Source of the DNA: Rhodococcus sp. 14-2483-1-2
GTDB taxonomy: Bacteria; Actinomycetota; Actinomycetes; Mycobacteriales; Mycobacteriaceae
NCBI RefSeq assembly: GCF_002259405.1
Contig: NZ_NPFW01000004.1
Coordinates: 1 to 64,000 of the forward strand
Length of the DNA: 64,000 nucleotides
Direction: 5' to 3'
Shown: piece after piece, positions 28,369 to 38,594 of the stretch
How positions within the stretch are numbered: position 1 is the first letter of the stretch
Layout: each line of letters opens with the position of its first letter
Notes under the pieces: generated by a model
The model's database searches: none
Seen by the model: the letters and a program-made list of their open reading frames with translations, nothing else
Told to the model about the DNA's origin: nothing
Made by a program: the position numbers and the translations under genes

Positions 28369-29034
28369 ATGACTAAGGGATCGAACTACCCATTGGCCGG
28401 GATCAAGGTCGGTGGCGCTCCCGCGCATCGTTTGGCGACGCCGCCGAAGTCCGACTCCGCTTCACCCGCCGTTGTCCGCACCGATTCTTCGGCGGCAGCG
28501 CCCGCCGAGAAGGCAGTCGAGACTGCTACCACCGAGAAGTCGGAGGCAGTGGTCACGTCCACCGAGAAGGCGTCCGCAACAACGCCTGCACCAGCAACGT
28601 CGTCCGCCACGGATTCAACGACCCCCCACGCGGATCGACGTCGTCCAGAGAAGCCCGCCACGGAATCGAACGAGGTTGAAGTGACTACAAGCGATCAGAT
28701 CTCAGAACACGGCCTGCCTACCAACGGCCGCTCCACGTCTCACGGCTCCACCGCCGGCTCCTCGCCGTCGCTCGGCCGCGGCCAGGGACCCGACCGTCGC
28801 ACCGCCATGGGTGTCGCTTCGGTACGCATCGCAGGACGCTTGACCCAGAACGAGCTCGGCAGCCGCACCGGCGACATCCGCACCCCCGACACCTCCGTGG
28901 GCCCCGACGAGCTGCTCCAGCTCCTCGGCGAGTACCTCGTCTCGGGTGGCCTGCAGAACCCCGAGATCCACGTGCGCTCCAACGGCCAGACCATCGTGCT
29001 GGACCTGCAGAACCCCGCCAAGGGCTACCGCTGA
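28369..29034 (+). CDS. Protein of unknown function with disordered N-terminal half
   Basis: About 221 residues. Roughly residues 20-145 are rich in Ala, Thr, Ser, Glu and Pro with many repeats of short acidic-TES motifs, so largely disordered. The C-terminal 75 residues (VRIAGRLTQNELGSRTGDIRTPD ... EIHVRSNGQTIVLDLQ) look folded and probably carry the function. No catalytic motif or membrane segment is visible. The ATG at the annotated start is preceded by an in-frame GTG four codons upstream (28357), an alternative start. The gene stands alone between pnuC and the convergent hydrolase gene. Confidence 0.7.
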   Translation: MTKGSNYPLAGIKVGGAPAHRLATPPKSDSASPAVVRTDSSAAAPAEKAVETATTEKSEAVVTSTEKASATTPAPATSSATDSTTPHADRRRPEKPATESNEVEVTTSDQISEHGLPTNGRSTSHGSTAGSSPSLGRGQGPDRRTAMGVASVRIAGRLTQNELGSRTGDIRTPDTSVGPDELLQLLGEYLVSGGLQNPEIHVRSNGQTIVLDLQNPAKGYR

Positions 29035-29044
29035 CCCCTATCGG

Positions 29045-30058
29045 TCACAACAGCTGCTGGAATGCCTCTGGTCGCACCATCTCGAGTACCAGAGGCTTCC
29101 ATTGCGGCGCTCGGTCCTTGTCGACCAACACTGCGCGAACACCCTCGGCGAAGTCCGGTTCGGTGATGATCCACGTCGCCATCCGCAACTCCCGATCGAG
29201 ACATTCACGCAAGGTACTGTCCGCTCCGCGCGTGATCAGCGCGTCGGTGGCCATCAGGGATGTCGGCGACAGCGTCGCCAACTGAGTCTTCGTCGTCCGC
29301 GACCAGGGGGTGTCGCACACCAGCGCGTCGATGATGTCGACGAGTGAGTTCCTCTCGAACACTGCTGCCACCGCCTCCGCGTCGAACGACAGCTCGGTCG
29401 TCGCCGGCGCAGTGGTGTATCGATCCAACACCTCGTCGATGGCAATGCCGCCGAGGATGTCGGCTTTCAGACCGTCCACCGCGTCACTCGGGCAGAAATG
29501 CGTCGCCAATCCCAGTGCAAGCGCGTCGGATCCGGTGATACGAGTTCCCGTCAGCGCCAGGTACCGTCCGACATGGCCCGGCAGGCGCGAGAGAAAGTAG
29601 CTCGATCCCACGTCCGGCACAAAACCGATCGCCGTCTCCGGCATTGCCAACACGGCGTTCTCGGTGACGATGCGGATGCTGCCGTGAATCGAGATACCCA
29701 GTCCACCGCCGAAGGCCGCCGCTTCGATGACGGCGATGTAGGGCTTGGGGTAGTTCGCGATCAGCTCGTCGAGGTCGTACTCCGCCGCGAAGTACGCCGG
29801 CCCGGCCTCGTGGTCACCGTCGACGACGGCCTGCCGAATCGCCTTGATGTCGCCGCCCGCGCAGAAGGCCCGAGGTGAACTGCTCGTCACCAGAACGGAA
29901 GTGACCGCGTCGTCGTCGCGCCACGCATCGAGTGCGGCGCGGATGCCCTCGATCATCGCACCGTTCAACGAGTTCAGAGCCTCCGGCCGGTTCAGGACGA
30001 TATGCCCTACGGCACCGACGATCTCGGCTTCGACAACGGCCACTGTTGACTCCTTCAC
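29045..30058 (-). CDS. 3-hydroxyisobutyryl-CoA hydrolase-type enzyme
   Basis: A 337-residue member of the crotonase superfamily. The oxyanion-hole regions are LVTSSSPRAFCAGGDIKAI and AAFGGGLGISIHG, followed by MPETAIGFVPDVGSSYFLSRLPG, the segment distinctive of 3-hydroxyisobutyryl-CoA hydrolases of valine catabolism. It would hydrolyse 3-hydroxyisobutyryl-CoA to the free acid and CoA in the cytoplasm. An enoyl-CoA hydratase function is less likely because of the length and these motifs. No other valine-degradation gene is adjacent, so physiological role is inferred only from the family. Confidence 0.86.
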   Translation of the reverse strand: MKESTVAVVEAEIVGAVGHIVLNRPEALNSLNGAMIEGIRAALDAWRDDDAVTSVLVTSSSPRAFCAGGDIKAIRQAVVDGDHEAGPAYFAAEYDLDELIANYPKPYIAVIEAAAFGGGLGISIHGSIRIVTENAVLAMPETAIGFVPDVGSSYFLSRLPGHVGRYLALTGTRITGSDALALGLATHFCPSDAVDGLKADILGGIAIDEVLDRYTTAPATTELSFDAEAVAAVFERNSLVDIIDALVCDTPWSRTTKTQLATLSPTSLMATDALITRGADSTLRECLDRELRMATWIITEPDFAEGVRAVLVDKDRAPQWKPLVLEMVRPEAFQQLL

Positions 30059-30088
30059 ACGCGGATCGTTCGACGCGTAAGAGTAGCG

Positions 30089-30772
30089 CTATTCGCGAGA
30101 CTCGACCGACCGCGGACGCGCGTCACCGGGAATGTCGGCGGACAGGCAGGGCCGCTCTTCCGCAGTGAACCAACCGCGATAGAGAAAGAGCTGTCCGAGC
30201 ACCGGGCTCTTCACCTCGATCTCGATGCGATGCCGCTCCTCGGCCGCGTCCCACCACTCCCGACCGATCGTCACTGCCGACGCCACCTTGGGCAACTTCG
30301 GCGCAAGTGGGCCGAGCAGGAATCGCGGCACCTCGCTCTCGAGCACCAGGCCACCGTCGGCATCGACCTCACACCTGGTGTGCACCACCATGTCCGAGGA
30401 GAAACCCAGGTAGTCGAGGGCATAGTCGTTGGACTCCGCGGAGGACACCATCACCGAATTCATCCCCTGCGGGCGGCCCGCGAAAGCGAAGCGACGCACG
30501 AAAGACAGTGTCTCGCGGCCCAGTTCGTCGACATACGCATAGTTGGCAATGGTGAACGGCACGTCCTTGCCGACACCGGCGGGAAAGAGACCGCGCTTGC
30601 GTCCGGCCCACAGCAGCGGCGGCGGCACGAGCCGAGAATGCGTCATCTCCTCCATCACGCCCACCCCGAACTGAGCGAGATCGTCCGAGGACTGCAATCC
30701 GAAGCGCCACTGAACCTTGGGATGCAGACGGGCAAAATCCGAACCGAGTACTTCCGCGACCACCGATGCCAT
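30089..30772 (-). CDS. DUF4166 protein
   Basis: A 227-residue protein of the DUF4166 family, recognised from the early LHPKVQWRFGL signature and the regular beta-rich body. It has no signal peptide or membrane segment. The ATG before ASVVAEVLGSDFARLHP was chosen; the open frame upstream runs through the dispersed repeat. It may be co-transcribed with the ABC-F gene, though repeats with hairpin potential lie between them. The family's function is unknown. Confidence 0.78.
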   Translation of the reverse strand: MASVVAEVLGSDFARLHPKVQWRFGLQSSDDLAQFGVGVMEEMTHSRLVPPPLLWAGRKRGLFPAGVGKDVPFTIANYAYVDELGRETLSFVRRFAFAGRPQGMNSVMVSSAESNDYALDYLGFSSDMVVHTRCEVDADGGLVLESEVPRFLLGPLAPKLPKVASAVTIGREWWDAAEERHRIEIEVKSPVLGQLFLYRGWFTAEERPCLSADIPGDARPRSVESRE

Positions 30773-30830
30773 GTCTCCAGTATGCGCATCGGGCACGTGA
30801 GCGAAACGTCGTAGTGGGCTACGAAGCCAG

Positions 30831-30892
30831 GAGTGGAGCCTGCGGAACGACCCATTACTCAGAGTGGAGCCTGCGGAACGACTCATTACTCA
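30831..30892 (+). repeat. Tandem pair of the dispersed repeat, copies 3 and 4
   Basis: Two consecutive 31-bp units differing at one base: each contains GAGTGGAGCCTGC GGAACGAC followed by C/T-CATTACTCA. They lie between the minus-strand ABC-F and DUF4166 genes. With the inverted copy at 30905-30920 the second unit can form a 15-bp stem with one mismatch. Confidence 0.85.
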
Positions 30893-30904
30893 GCCAGTCA
30901 CATG

Positions 30905-30920
30905 CCGCAGGCTCTACTCC
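30905..30920 (-). repeat. Inverted partial copy of the dispersed repeat
   Basis: CCGCAGGCTCTACTCC, the complement of the repeat core with one change. The TAG stop codon of the ABC-F gene falls inside it. Paired with the tandem copies it forms a hairpin just past that stop and could terminate the transcript. Confidence 0.75.
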
Positions 30921-32710
30921 AGCTCCGCGGCCAGTTCCATCCATCGTTCCTCGGCGACATCCTTGTCGGCGAGGACCTGCTTGAGCTCGGTGTCGAGGGC
31001 GACGAGCTTGCCCTGCTCGGTGGACGCGTCGACGAGTTCGGCGTGCAACTCGACCTCACGCTTGGAGAGCCGAAGGACGAGCTTCTCGAGCTTGCTGAGT
31101 TCCTTGCGGGCCGCGCGCTCGGAGGCCGCATCACGGGTGGCCTTGCGCGGTGCCCCGCCGGTGGTCAACGAGTCCGGCGTCGCGTCGGCGGCGAGGATGG
31201 CCCGCCTGCGCAGGTACTCCTCGATGCCGCCGGGAAGGTTGGTGAGCTTGCCGTCGCCGAACAATGCCCACGTCGAATCACAGATGCGCTCGATCAGGTA
31301 TCGATCGTGACTGATGACGACGAGGGTGCCCGCCCAGCCGTCGAGGATGTCCTCGAGCTGCTGCAGGGTGTCGATGTCCAGATCGTTGGTCGGCTCGTCG
31401 AGCAGCAGCACGTTCGGCTCGGCCATCAACACGCGAGTGAGCTGGAGCCGACGACGCTCGCCACCGGAGAGATCTCCGACGGGGGTGCGCTGACGCGCCG
31501 GGGTGAAGCCGAGCCGCTCCGCGAGCTGGCCGGCAGAGATCTCTCTGTCGCCCAGGGTGATCCGCTCGGCCACTTCCTTGACCGCGTCGAGAACACGCAG
31601 CTTCTTGGGCAGGTCGTCCAATTCCTGCTTCAGCCAACCGATCTTGACGGTCTGGCCCTGGATGCGCTTACCTGCGGCAGGCTGCAGTTCACCGGCGAGC
31701 GTGCGGAGCATCGTCGTCTTACCCGAACCGTTGACGCCGACGAGACCGACGCGCTCACCGGGAGCCAGACGCCAGGTGAAGTCCTTCACCAATTCGCGGC
31801 CGTCGGGGGTCTCGAGGCGCGCGTCCTCGAGCTCGATGACGACCTTGCCGAGACGGCGCTGAGCGAACGAGGACAACGCGACGGAGTCACGTGGGGCGGG
31901 AACGTCGGCGATCAGAGCCTCGGCCGCCTCGATGCGGTACTTCGGCTTGGACGTGCGGGCCGGGGCACCGCGGCGCAGCCACGCCAACTCCTTGCGCGCG
32001 AGGTTGCGTCGACGCTCCTCGGACGCGTCCGCCTGGCGGGACCGCTCGGCACGCGCGAACACCCAGTCGTTGTAGCCACCCTCGTAGGCTTCGACGCCAC
32101 CGCCGACCACTTCCCACGTGCGATTGGCGACGGTGTCGAGGAACCAGCGATCGTGGGTGACGACCACCAGCGCACTGCGACGGCTGACCAGGTGCGCTGC
32201 CAACCACTGCACGCCCTCGACGTCGAGGTGGTTGGTCGGCTCGTCGAGCACCAGCAGGTCGAGATCCTGAACCAGGGCCGCTGCCAACGCCACTCGTCGA
32301 CGCTCGCCGCCCGAGAGGTTGTCGATCGGCGCGTCGAGTCCCGAACTTCCTGCAGGCCCGAGATCGGCAATACCGATGCCCGTCAGGATGTTTCGCACCC
32401 GAGAGTCACCCGCCCACTCGTGCTCGGCCATTCCGAGTGGGTCGAGGACAACCTGGCCGACGGTCGAACCGGGAGGCAACACGCCGCGCTGCGTCACGAC
32501 GGCCATCCGCAGACCGTTGACGCGGCTGACGCGTCCCGAATCGGGCGGCTCGATGCCGGCGAGCACCTCGAGCGTCGTGGTCTTACCGCCGCCGTTGAGG
32601 CCGACCATGCCGATCCGTTCACCCTCCTGCACGCCGAGGGAGACGCCGTCGAGCAGCGGCTTGACGCCGAAGGACTTGCTGACGTTTTCGAGATTGACGA
32701 GATTGACCAT
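30914..32710 (-). CDS. ABC-F family ATPase (Uup/EttA-like)
   Basis: A 598-residue soluble protein with two fused ABC domains and no membrane part. Walker A motifs are GLNGGGKT (37-44) and GVNGSGKT (about residue 330); signatures are LSGGERRRVAL and LSGGERRRLQL. The linker between them is Arg/Lys-rich, and a charged coiled coil forms the last 65 residues, as in Uup-type proteins. These ATPases act on the ribosome in translation-factor or antibiotic-protection roles. Its ATG overlaps the ispE stop by one base, so it is co-transcribed with ispE. The stop codon lies within a dispersed-repeat copy. Confidence 0.92.
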   Translation of the reverse strand: MVNLVNLENVSKSFGVKPLLDGVSLGVQEGERIGMVGLNGGGKTTTLEVLAGIEPPDSGRVSRVNGLRMAVVTQRGVLPPGSTVGQVVLDPLGMAEHEWAGDSRVRNILTGIGIADLGPAGSSGLDAPIDNLSGGERRRVALAAALVQDLDLLVLDEPTNHLDVEGVQWLAAHLVSRRSALVVVTHDRWFLDTVANRTWEVVGGGVEAYEGGYNDWVFARAERSRQADASEERRRNLARKELAWLRRGAPARTSKPKYRIEAAEALIADVPAPRDSVALSSFAQRRLGKVVIELEDARLETPDGRELVKDFTWRLAPGERVGLVGVNGSGKTTMLRTLAGELQPAAGKRIQGQTVKIGWLKQELDDLPKKLRVLDAVKEVAERITLGDREISAGQLAERLGFTPARQRTPVGDLSGGERRRLQLTRVLMAEPNVLLLDEPTNDLDIDTLQQLEDILDGWAGTLVVISHDRYLIERICDSTWALFGDGKLTNLPGGIEEYLRRRAILAADATPDSLTTGGAPRKATRDAASERAARKELSKLEKLVLRLSKREVELHAELVDASTEQGKLVALDTELKQVLADKDVAEERWMELAAELE

Positions 32711-33645
32711 CAGGAAAAACCAATCGATTCACTAGTGACAACACGAGCACCGGGAACCGGCCCACTCGCAACACGGACGGTGCGGCACACACCGGCACCG
32801 GACAATTCAGCGCTCACCGACACCGCCGCGTCGGCGTCGGCGCACAGGAACGCACAGGTGGGGCCCGAGCCGGACACGATGCCCGCCAACGCCCCGGCGG
32901 TGACTCCCGCACGCAGCGTGCGACGCAACTGCGGCATCAGCGACACCGCAGCGGCCTGCAGATCGTTGCCGAGCAGCGGCGCGAGCGCACGCGCATCGCC
33001 GGACGCCAGCGCATGCATCAGATCCTCGGTGCCGCCGAGGCGAGGCGGATCACCCTTGGCACGCAGTTCGTCGAGTTCGTTGTAGACGGCGGGCGTCTGC
33101 AGACCGCCCTTCGCCAACGCCAACACCCAGTGAAAACTGTTGCGCGAGAGCACCGGAAGCAGCTTCTCCCCGCGACCGGTTCCGACCGCGGTTCCGCCGT
33201 GCAACGAGAACGGCACGTCGCTGCCGAGTTGGGCCGCCACCTCGTCGAGCTCGTCACGCGAGAGATCGAGATGCCACATCGCGTTCAGTGCCACCAGAGT
33301 CGCGGCGGCATCGGCACTTCCGCCCGCCATGCCACCGGCCACCGGAATTCCCTTGTCGATGGTGATCTCCACCGACGGCTCTCGCCCCACCCGATGCCCC
33401 AGCAACTCGGCGGCCTTCCACACCAGATTCCGCGAATCGGTGGGAACCACCCTCGCGTCGTCGCCGCGCACCCTAACCGAGAGCGTCTTGGCCGGAACCA
33501 CCGACAGTTCGTCCGAGAGCGAGAGCGCCTGGAACACCGTCGTCAGCTCGTGGAAGCCGTCGGGACGCAGGTCACCGACCGACAGATGCAGATTCACCTT
33601 CGACGGGGCCCGAACGACGACGGGTGTGGGAACGACAGACAGCAC
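32710..33645 (-). CDS. ispE: 4-diphosphocytidyl-2-C-methyl-D-erythritol kinase
   Basis: IspE phosphorylates CDP-methylerythritol in the non-mevalonate pathway to isoprenoids. It is a GHMP kinase; [20 protein letters not shown] at the N-terminus and the ATP-binding [15 protein letters not shown] motif are clear, as is the C-terminal [10 protein letters not shown]. The frame is open from an ATG further upstream, but a GTG giving 311 residues fits the usual start position near the V-R-x-P-x-K-V-N motif; the upstream ATGs at 33675 or 33687 remain possible. In mycobacteria ispE follows rpfB-rsmA directly; here three genes separate them. Confidence 0.94.
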   Translation of the reverse strand: MLSVVPTPVVVRAPSKVNLHLSVGDLRPDGFHELTTVFQALSLSDELSVVPAKTLSVRVRGDDARVVPTDSRNLVWKAAELLGHRVGREPSVEITIDKGIPVAGGMAGGSADAAATLVALNAMWHLDLSRDELDEVAAQLGSDVPFSLHGGTAVGTGRGEKLLPVLSRNSFHWVLALAKGGLQTPAVYNELDELRAKGDPPRLGGTEDLMHALASGDARALAPLLGNDLQAAAVSLMPQLRRTLRAGVTAGALAGIVSGSGPTCAFLCADADAAVSVSAELSGAGVCRTVRVASGPVPGARVVTSESIGFS

Positions 33646-33751
33646 GAGTAACCACAGTAGTGGAGAAACAGCCATGGAGTTCACCACCTGGGCGGACGCC
33701 CGGGGTACTCGATGTCACGTTCAGTGGACTTCGGGGGCGGGGATGATGGGC

Positions 33752-33778
33752 CAATGCGGACTGTAATTGTCCGCATTG
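33752..33778. promoter_or_regulatory. Operator-like inverted repeat before the WYL regulator
   Basis: CAATGCGGAC and GTCCGCATTG form a perfect 10-bp inverted repeat with a 7-nt spacer (tgtaatt). It lies 18 bp upstream of the WYL regulator start, in the divergent space with ispE. It probably binds that regulator. Confidence 0.7.
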
Positions 33779-33795
33779 CGTGGCATCGTGACGTC

Positions 33796-34785
33796 ATGAA
33801 GGAAACATCGGCTCGGTTGTTGCGATTGTTGTCTCTGTTGCAGACGCGTCGTGACTGGGCGGGCGCGGAACTGGCCGAGCGGCTCGACGTCACTCCTCGC
33901 ACGCTGCGGCGCGATGTGGACAAGCTGCGCGACATCGGTTACCCGGTCAATGCGACGCCGGGAGTCGGAGGCGGCTATCAACTCGGTCCCGGTGCCGAGA
34001 TGCCCCCACTACTGCTCGACGACGACGAAGCGCTGGCGGTGGCGTTCGGGTTGCAGTCCGCGGCGGGTGGCTCGGTGGCGGGTATCGGGGAGGCGTCGTT
34101 GCGGGCGTTGACGAAGCTGCGGCAGGTGATGCCCTCACGCCTCCAGCATCGGCTCGACGCGTTGCGCATCGACGTGGTGGAACAGACGCCGCGTTCGGCG
34201 GTGGATGCGTCGGTGCTGTCCACGGTGGCGGCGGTATGCCACGCACACGAGCGGTTGCGGTTCGACTACCGCAAGCACGACGGTTCCGAGTCCAGGCGCG
34301 AGGTGGAGCCGTACAGCCTGGTACGGGCGGGGGCGCGCTGGTATCTACTGGGTTGGGATGTGCTGAGGGAGGATTGGCGGTCGTATCGGGTGGATCGCCT
34401 GATTCCGAAGATTCCGACGGGTCCGCGGTTCACACCCCGGCAGCTGCCGCCGGGCGGTGCGGCGGCGTTCGTCTCGAAGGGGATCGATAGTGCGTTCGCC
34501 CGAGTTCAGGCCCGGATCGCGTTGCACGCGCCCCTCGAAACGATCGCTCCGATGATCGACGAGCAATGGGGCACACTCGAATCCATCGACGAGCGCACCT
34601 GCGCGGTGGTGTTGGCCGGAGATTCACTGCCGTCGATCGCGCGGTGGCTGGCGGCGTTCGACACCGATTTCACGGTGCTCGATCCGCCGGAACTGCGCGA
34701 GGAATGCCGCGTCGTGGCCGAGCGGCACGCGAGGCTGAACGAGCGATACCTCGCGGCGGTTCACCCTCCGGTAACCGGTACGTGA
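33796..34785 (+). CDS. HTH/WYL-domain transcriptional regulator (YafY type)
   Basis: A 329-residue regulator. Residues 1-60 are a winged HTH (ETSARLLRLLSLLQTRRDWAGAELAERLDVTPRTLRRDV). The WYL domain from about residue 140 includes the diagnostic ARWYLLGWD, and a C-terminal extension follows. WYL proteins are often repressors responding to nucleic-acid or nucleotide ligands. The inner ATG after GTGACGTC was chosen because the HTH begins there. The inverted repeat just upstream is a probable autoregulatory site. The nuclease gene follows within 12 bp, suggesting co-transcription. Confidence 0.9.
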   Translation: MKETSARLLRLLSLLQTRRDWAGAELAERLDVTPRTLRRDVDKLRDIGYPVNATPGVGGGYQLGPGAEMPPLLLDDDEALAVAFGLQSAAGGSVAGIGEASLRALTKLRQVMPSRLQHRLDALRIDVVEQTPRSAVDASVLSTVAAVCHAHERLRFDYRKHDGSESRREVEPYSLVRAGARWYLLGWDVLREDWRSYRVDRLIPKIPTGPRFTPRQLPPGGAAAFVSKGIDSAFARVQARIALHAPLETIAPMIDEQWGTLESIDERTCAVVLAGDSLPSIARWLAAFDTDFTVLDPPELREECRVVAERHARLNERYLAAVHPPVTGT

Positions 34786-34797
34786 GTCAATGGGCAG

Positions 34798-35613
34798 ATG
34801 ACGACACCACTCGGTTTCGACCCGAAGTTCCTGGCCGACATCGACGTTCCGTTGCCCGACCGCGCTGACGTGGTGGTACTGCCGTACACCCACTTCTCGG
34901 TGTCCATCGACCCTGCCCGACGCCTCGCCGCGGTCACCGGCGTCAACATCGACGGCGCGAGCCTGAAGGACGTCGATCGGGGAGACAATTGGCGACTCGA
35001 CGATCGGCTACCGGCTGCGCAGCAGGCCGGCAACGAGTTGTACAAGAACAACGATCTCGATCGCGGGCATCTGGTTCGGAGGCGAGATCCGGTGTGGGGT
35101 GAGCGTGCGGTGGCCGAGCGCGCCAACGAGGACACGTTCCACTACACCGTGTGCGCGCCGCAGACGGCCACGCTGAACCAGTCGAAGACACTGTGGCTCG
35201 GGCTCGAGGACTACGTCCTGGAAAACGCCGAGCAGTACGGCCGAAAGCTCTCGGTCTTCAGCGGCTGCATCTTCGCCGAAAACGATCCGATCTACCGAGG
35301 CGTCGCCATTCCACGGCAGTTCTTCAAGATCGCGGCGTGGTCGCAGGATTCGACTCCCGCATGCACCGGATACGTGCTCGATCAGTCGCCGTCTCTCGAC
35401 CCGATTCTCGAGAAGCCGCTGCGGCTCGAGACCGATCCCCCACCGCTCGGCCCGTACCGGACCTTCCAGGTACCGGTGGCCGACATCGCGTCGATGACCG
35501 GTCTCGAGCTGGATGTCCTGATCGAGGCCGATCGCTACGCACCGGTGGCCGCAGCCCGTGCCGAAGCGTCGAGGTGGACCGAGCTGACGCGACTGTCGGA
35601 CATCCACCTGTAG
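34798..35613 (+). CDS. DNA/RNA non-specific endonuclease (NUC1 type)
   Basis: A 271-residue betabetaalpha-metal nuclease. The catalytic DRGH motif is at about residues 88-91 (LDRGHLVRR), with the metal-binding Asn expected in the later ATLNQSK region. No signal peptide is evident, so it is predicted cytoplasmic or exported by another route. It lies 12 bp behind the WYL regulator, and such pairs may be coregulated. It converges on rsmA with an 8-bp gap. Confidence 0.88.
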   Translation: MTTPLGFDPKFLADIDVPLPDRADVVVLPYTHFSVSIDPARRLAAVTGVNIDGASLKDVDRGDNWRLDDRLPAAQQAGNELYKNNDLDRGHLVRRRDPVWGERAVAERANEDTFHYTVCAPQTATLNQSKTLWLGLEDYVLENAEQYGRKLSVFSGCIFAENDPIYRGVAIPRQFFKIAAWSQDSTPACTGYVLDQSPSLDPILEKPLRLETDPPPLGPYRTFQVPVADIASMTGLELDVLIEADRYAPVAAARAEASRWTELTRLSDIHL

Positions 35614-35621
35614 AGAGGGCC

Positions 35622-36497
35622 TCAGGCTTCGGTGGCGGCCAAGCGGACGAACGCTGCGGCGTCGATGGTTTCGCCTCGCGCCGTGGGGTCGATTCCGGCC
35701 TCACGCAACCGGCGTTCGGCTGCCACCGGTGAGCCTGCCCAACCGGCGAGAGCTGCCCGTAGAGTCTTGCGTCGCTGCGCGAATGCGGCATCGATCACCG
35801 CGAACACGGCCTTGCGATGCGCGGTGTCGGTGGGCCACGGCGGCTCGGCGTACCGATCGATGCGCACCAGTCCCGATTCGACCTTGGGTACCGGCCAGAA
35901 CACCGAACGACCCACTGCGCCTGCCCTTTTGACGTCACCGAAGAATCGGGCCTTGACGCTGGGGATGCCGTAGATCTTGCTTCCCGGCACCGCGGCGAGC
36001 CGATCGGCCACCTCGGCCTGGACCATCACCACGGCGACGCGAAGACTCGGCAGTTCCGAGAACAGATGAATCAGCACGGGAACCGCGACGTTGTAGGGCA
36101 GGTTCGCCACCAAGGCGGTCGGCTCCCCGGCGATGTCCGCGGCACGAATGCGAAGGGCGTCGGCCTCGATCACCGTCAGGCGCTCGACCAGAGTGGGGGC
36201 CCGATCGGCCACCGTGGTCGGCAGACGGGTCGCGAGCTTGGGGTCGATCTCGACGGCGATGACGGCCTCGGCGACATCGAGCAGCGCGAGTGTCAGCGAT
36301 CCGAGGCCGGGGCCGACCTCGAGGACCGTGTCCTGCGGGCCCACGCCCGCGGAGGCGACGATGCGTCGAACGGTATTGGCGTCGTGCACGAAGTTCTGTC
36401 CGAGCTGCTTGGTGGGACGCACATCGAGCTCGGCGGCGAGGGAGCGCACCTCGGCGGGGCCGAGCAGAGCCGCAGCTCCCCTCACATGTTCTGACAC
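35622..36497 (-). CDS. rsmA: 16S rRNA dimethyladenosine transferase KsgA/RsmA
   Basis: RsmA dimethylates adenines A1518 and A1519 of 16S rRNA with SAM during small-subunit maturation; its loss gives kasugamycin resistance in model bacteria. The 291-residue protein has the SAM-binding [15 protein letters not shown] motif at about 59-73, and NLPYN as catalytic motif IV. The [10 protein letters not shown] start region is typical. It lies 18 bp after the rpfB stop and on the same strand, so the rpfB-rsmA operon of mycolata is kept. Confidence 0.95.
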   Translation of the reverse strand: MSEHVRGAAALLGPAEVRSLAAELDVRPTKQLGQNFVHDANTVRRIVASAGVGPQDTVLEVGPGLGSLTLALLDVAEAVIAVEIDPKLATRLPTTVADRAPTLVERLTVIEADALRIRAADIAGEPTALVANLPYNVAVPVLIHLFSELPSLRVAVVMVQAEVADRLAAVPGSKIYGIPSVKARFFGDVKRAGAVGRSVFWPVPKVESGLVRIDRYAEPPWPTDTAHRKAVFAVIDAAFAQRRKTLRAALAGWAGSPVAAERRLREAGIDPTARGETIDAAAFVRLAATEA

Positions 36498-36515
36498 GGC
36501 GGAAACTCTACGTGA

Positions 36516-37700
<1,185 letters not shown>

Positions 37701-37745
37701 TCACGGTACGGTAACGAATTAGTACCCACGCCGCAACTTCAGCAG

Positions 37746-38573
37746 CTAGAGGCCGTACACCCTCTCGGCATTTGCCGTGGCGTGCGCAGCGAGCTCTGCC
37801 GGATCCTGGCCACGAATCTCGGCCAACGCCCGGGCCGTGTACGGCAGGCAGTACGACTCGTTGGGGGCACCACGGAACGGATGCGGAGTGAGGAAGGGTG
37901 CGTCGGTCTCCACCAACACCAGCTCGTTCGGTACCAGCACCGCGGCCTCCCGAAGCGCGTGCGCGTTCTTGAAACTGACCGTCCCGGAGAAGCTGAGAAC
38001 GTAGCCGGCGTCGACGCACGCCTTCGCGGTCTCGGGACCGCCGGAGAAGCAGTGGAAGATCACCGTCTCGGGAGCGCCCTCCGCCGTCAGAACGGCCAGT
38101 AGGTCCTCGTCGGCCTCGCGGTTGTGAATCATCAACGGCTTGCCCAGCCGCTTCGCCAGGTCGATGTGCCAGCGAAATCCCTCGTGCTGCTCGGCCACCG
38201 TCGCGCACCCGTCGAGCTTGCCGGGCCAGTAGTAGTCCAGCCCGGTCTCCCCCACGGCGACCACACGAGGGTCGGACGCCAACCGCTCGATCTCGGCCTT
38301 GGCTGCGTCGTCGAGCACGTTCGCGCGGGTGGGATGAATCGCGACCGCGGCCCAGACCCGCGGATCCCAGGACGCCGCGTCGACGGCGAAGCGCGCGGCC
38401 TCGAGATCGTCGGCGATCGTAACCACGCGCGTGACACCGACGGACTCGGCCTTGTCCACGATCGCGGCCACACTCGCCGCGTCGGTCGCCCCACACGCAT
38501 CGAGGTGGGTGTGGGCGTCGACGAGGGTGCCGACGGGCTCGGGCAACGGTGGTGCGGGACGGTCTCTACTCAC
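37746..38573 (-). CDS. tatD: TatD family deoxyribonuclease
   Basis: TatD is a metal-dependent hydrolase with DNase activity implicated in DNA repair. The 275-residue protein has the metal-binding VDAHTHLD motif near residue 20, with GETGLDYYW, HNREAD, FHCFSGG and ETDAPFLTP supplying further ligands. The GTG start is set by the ATC GTG AGT reading; the much longer upstream frame is antisense to metG and rejected. It diverges from metG with a 21-bp gap and precedes rpfB on the same strand. Confidence 0.94.
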   Translation of the reverse strand: MSRDRPAPPLPEPVGTLVDAHTHLDACGATDAASVAAIVDKAESVGVTRVVTIADDLEAARFAVDAASWDPRVWAAVAIHPTRANVLDDAAKAEIERLASDPRVVAVGETGLDYYWPGKLDGCATVAEQHEGFRWHIDLAKRLGKPLMIHNREADEDLLAVLTAEGAPETVIFHCFSGGPETAKACVDAGYVLSFSGTVSFKNAHALREAAVLVPNELVLVETDAPFLTPHPFRGAPNESYCLPYTARALAEIRGQDPAELAAHATANAERVYGL

Positions 38574-38594
38574 GATCGTTAGAGTAGGCGCACC

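Noticed and set aside
30833..33085. 750-codon open frame on the plus strand, antisense to the ABC-F and ispE genes
   Set aside because: It is a GC-rich antisense shadow: the minus strand contains two genes with unmistakable ABC and GHMP-kinase motifs, and the antisense protein is dominated by Arg, Gly, Asp and Leu without domains.
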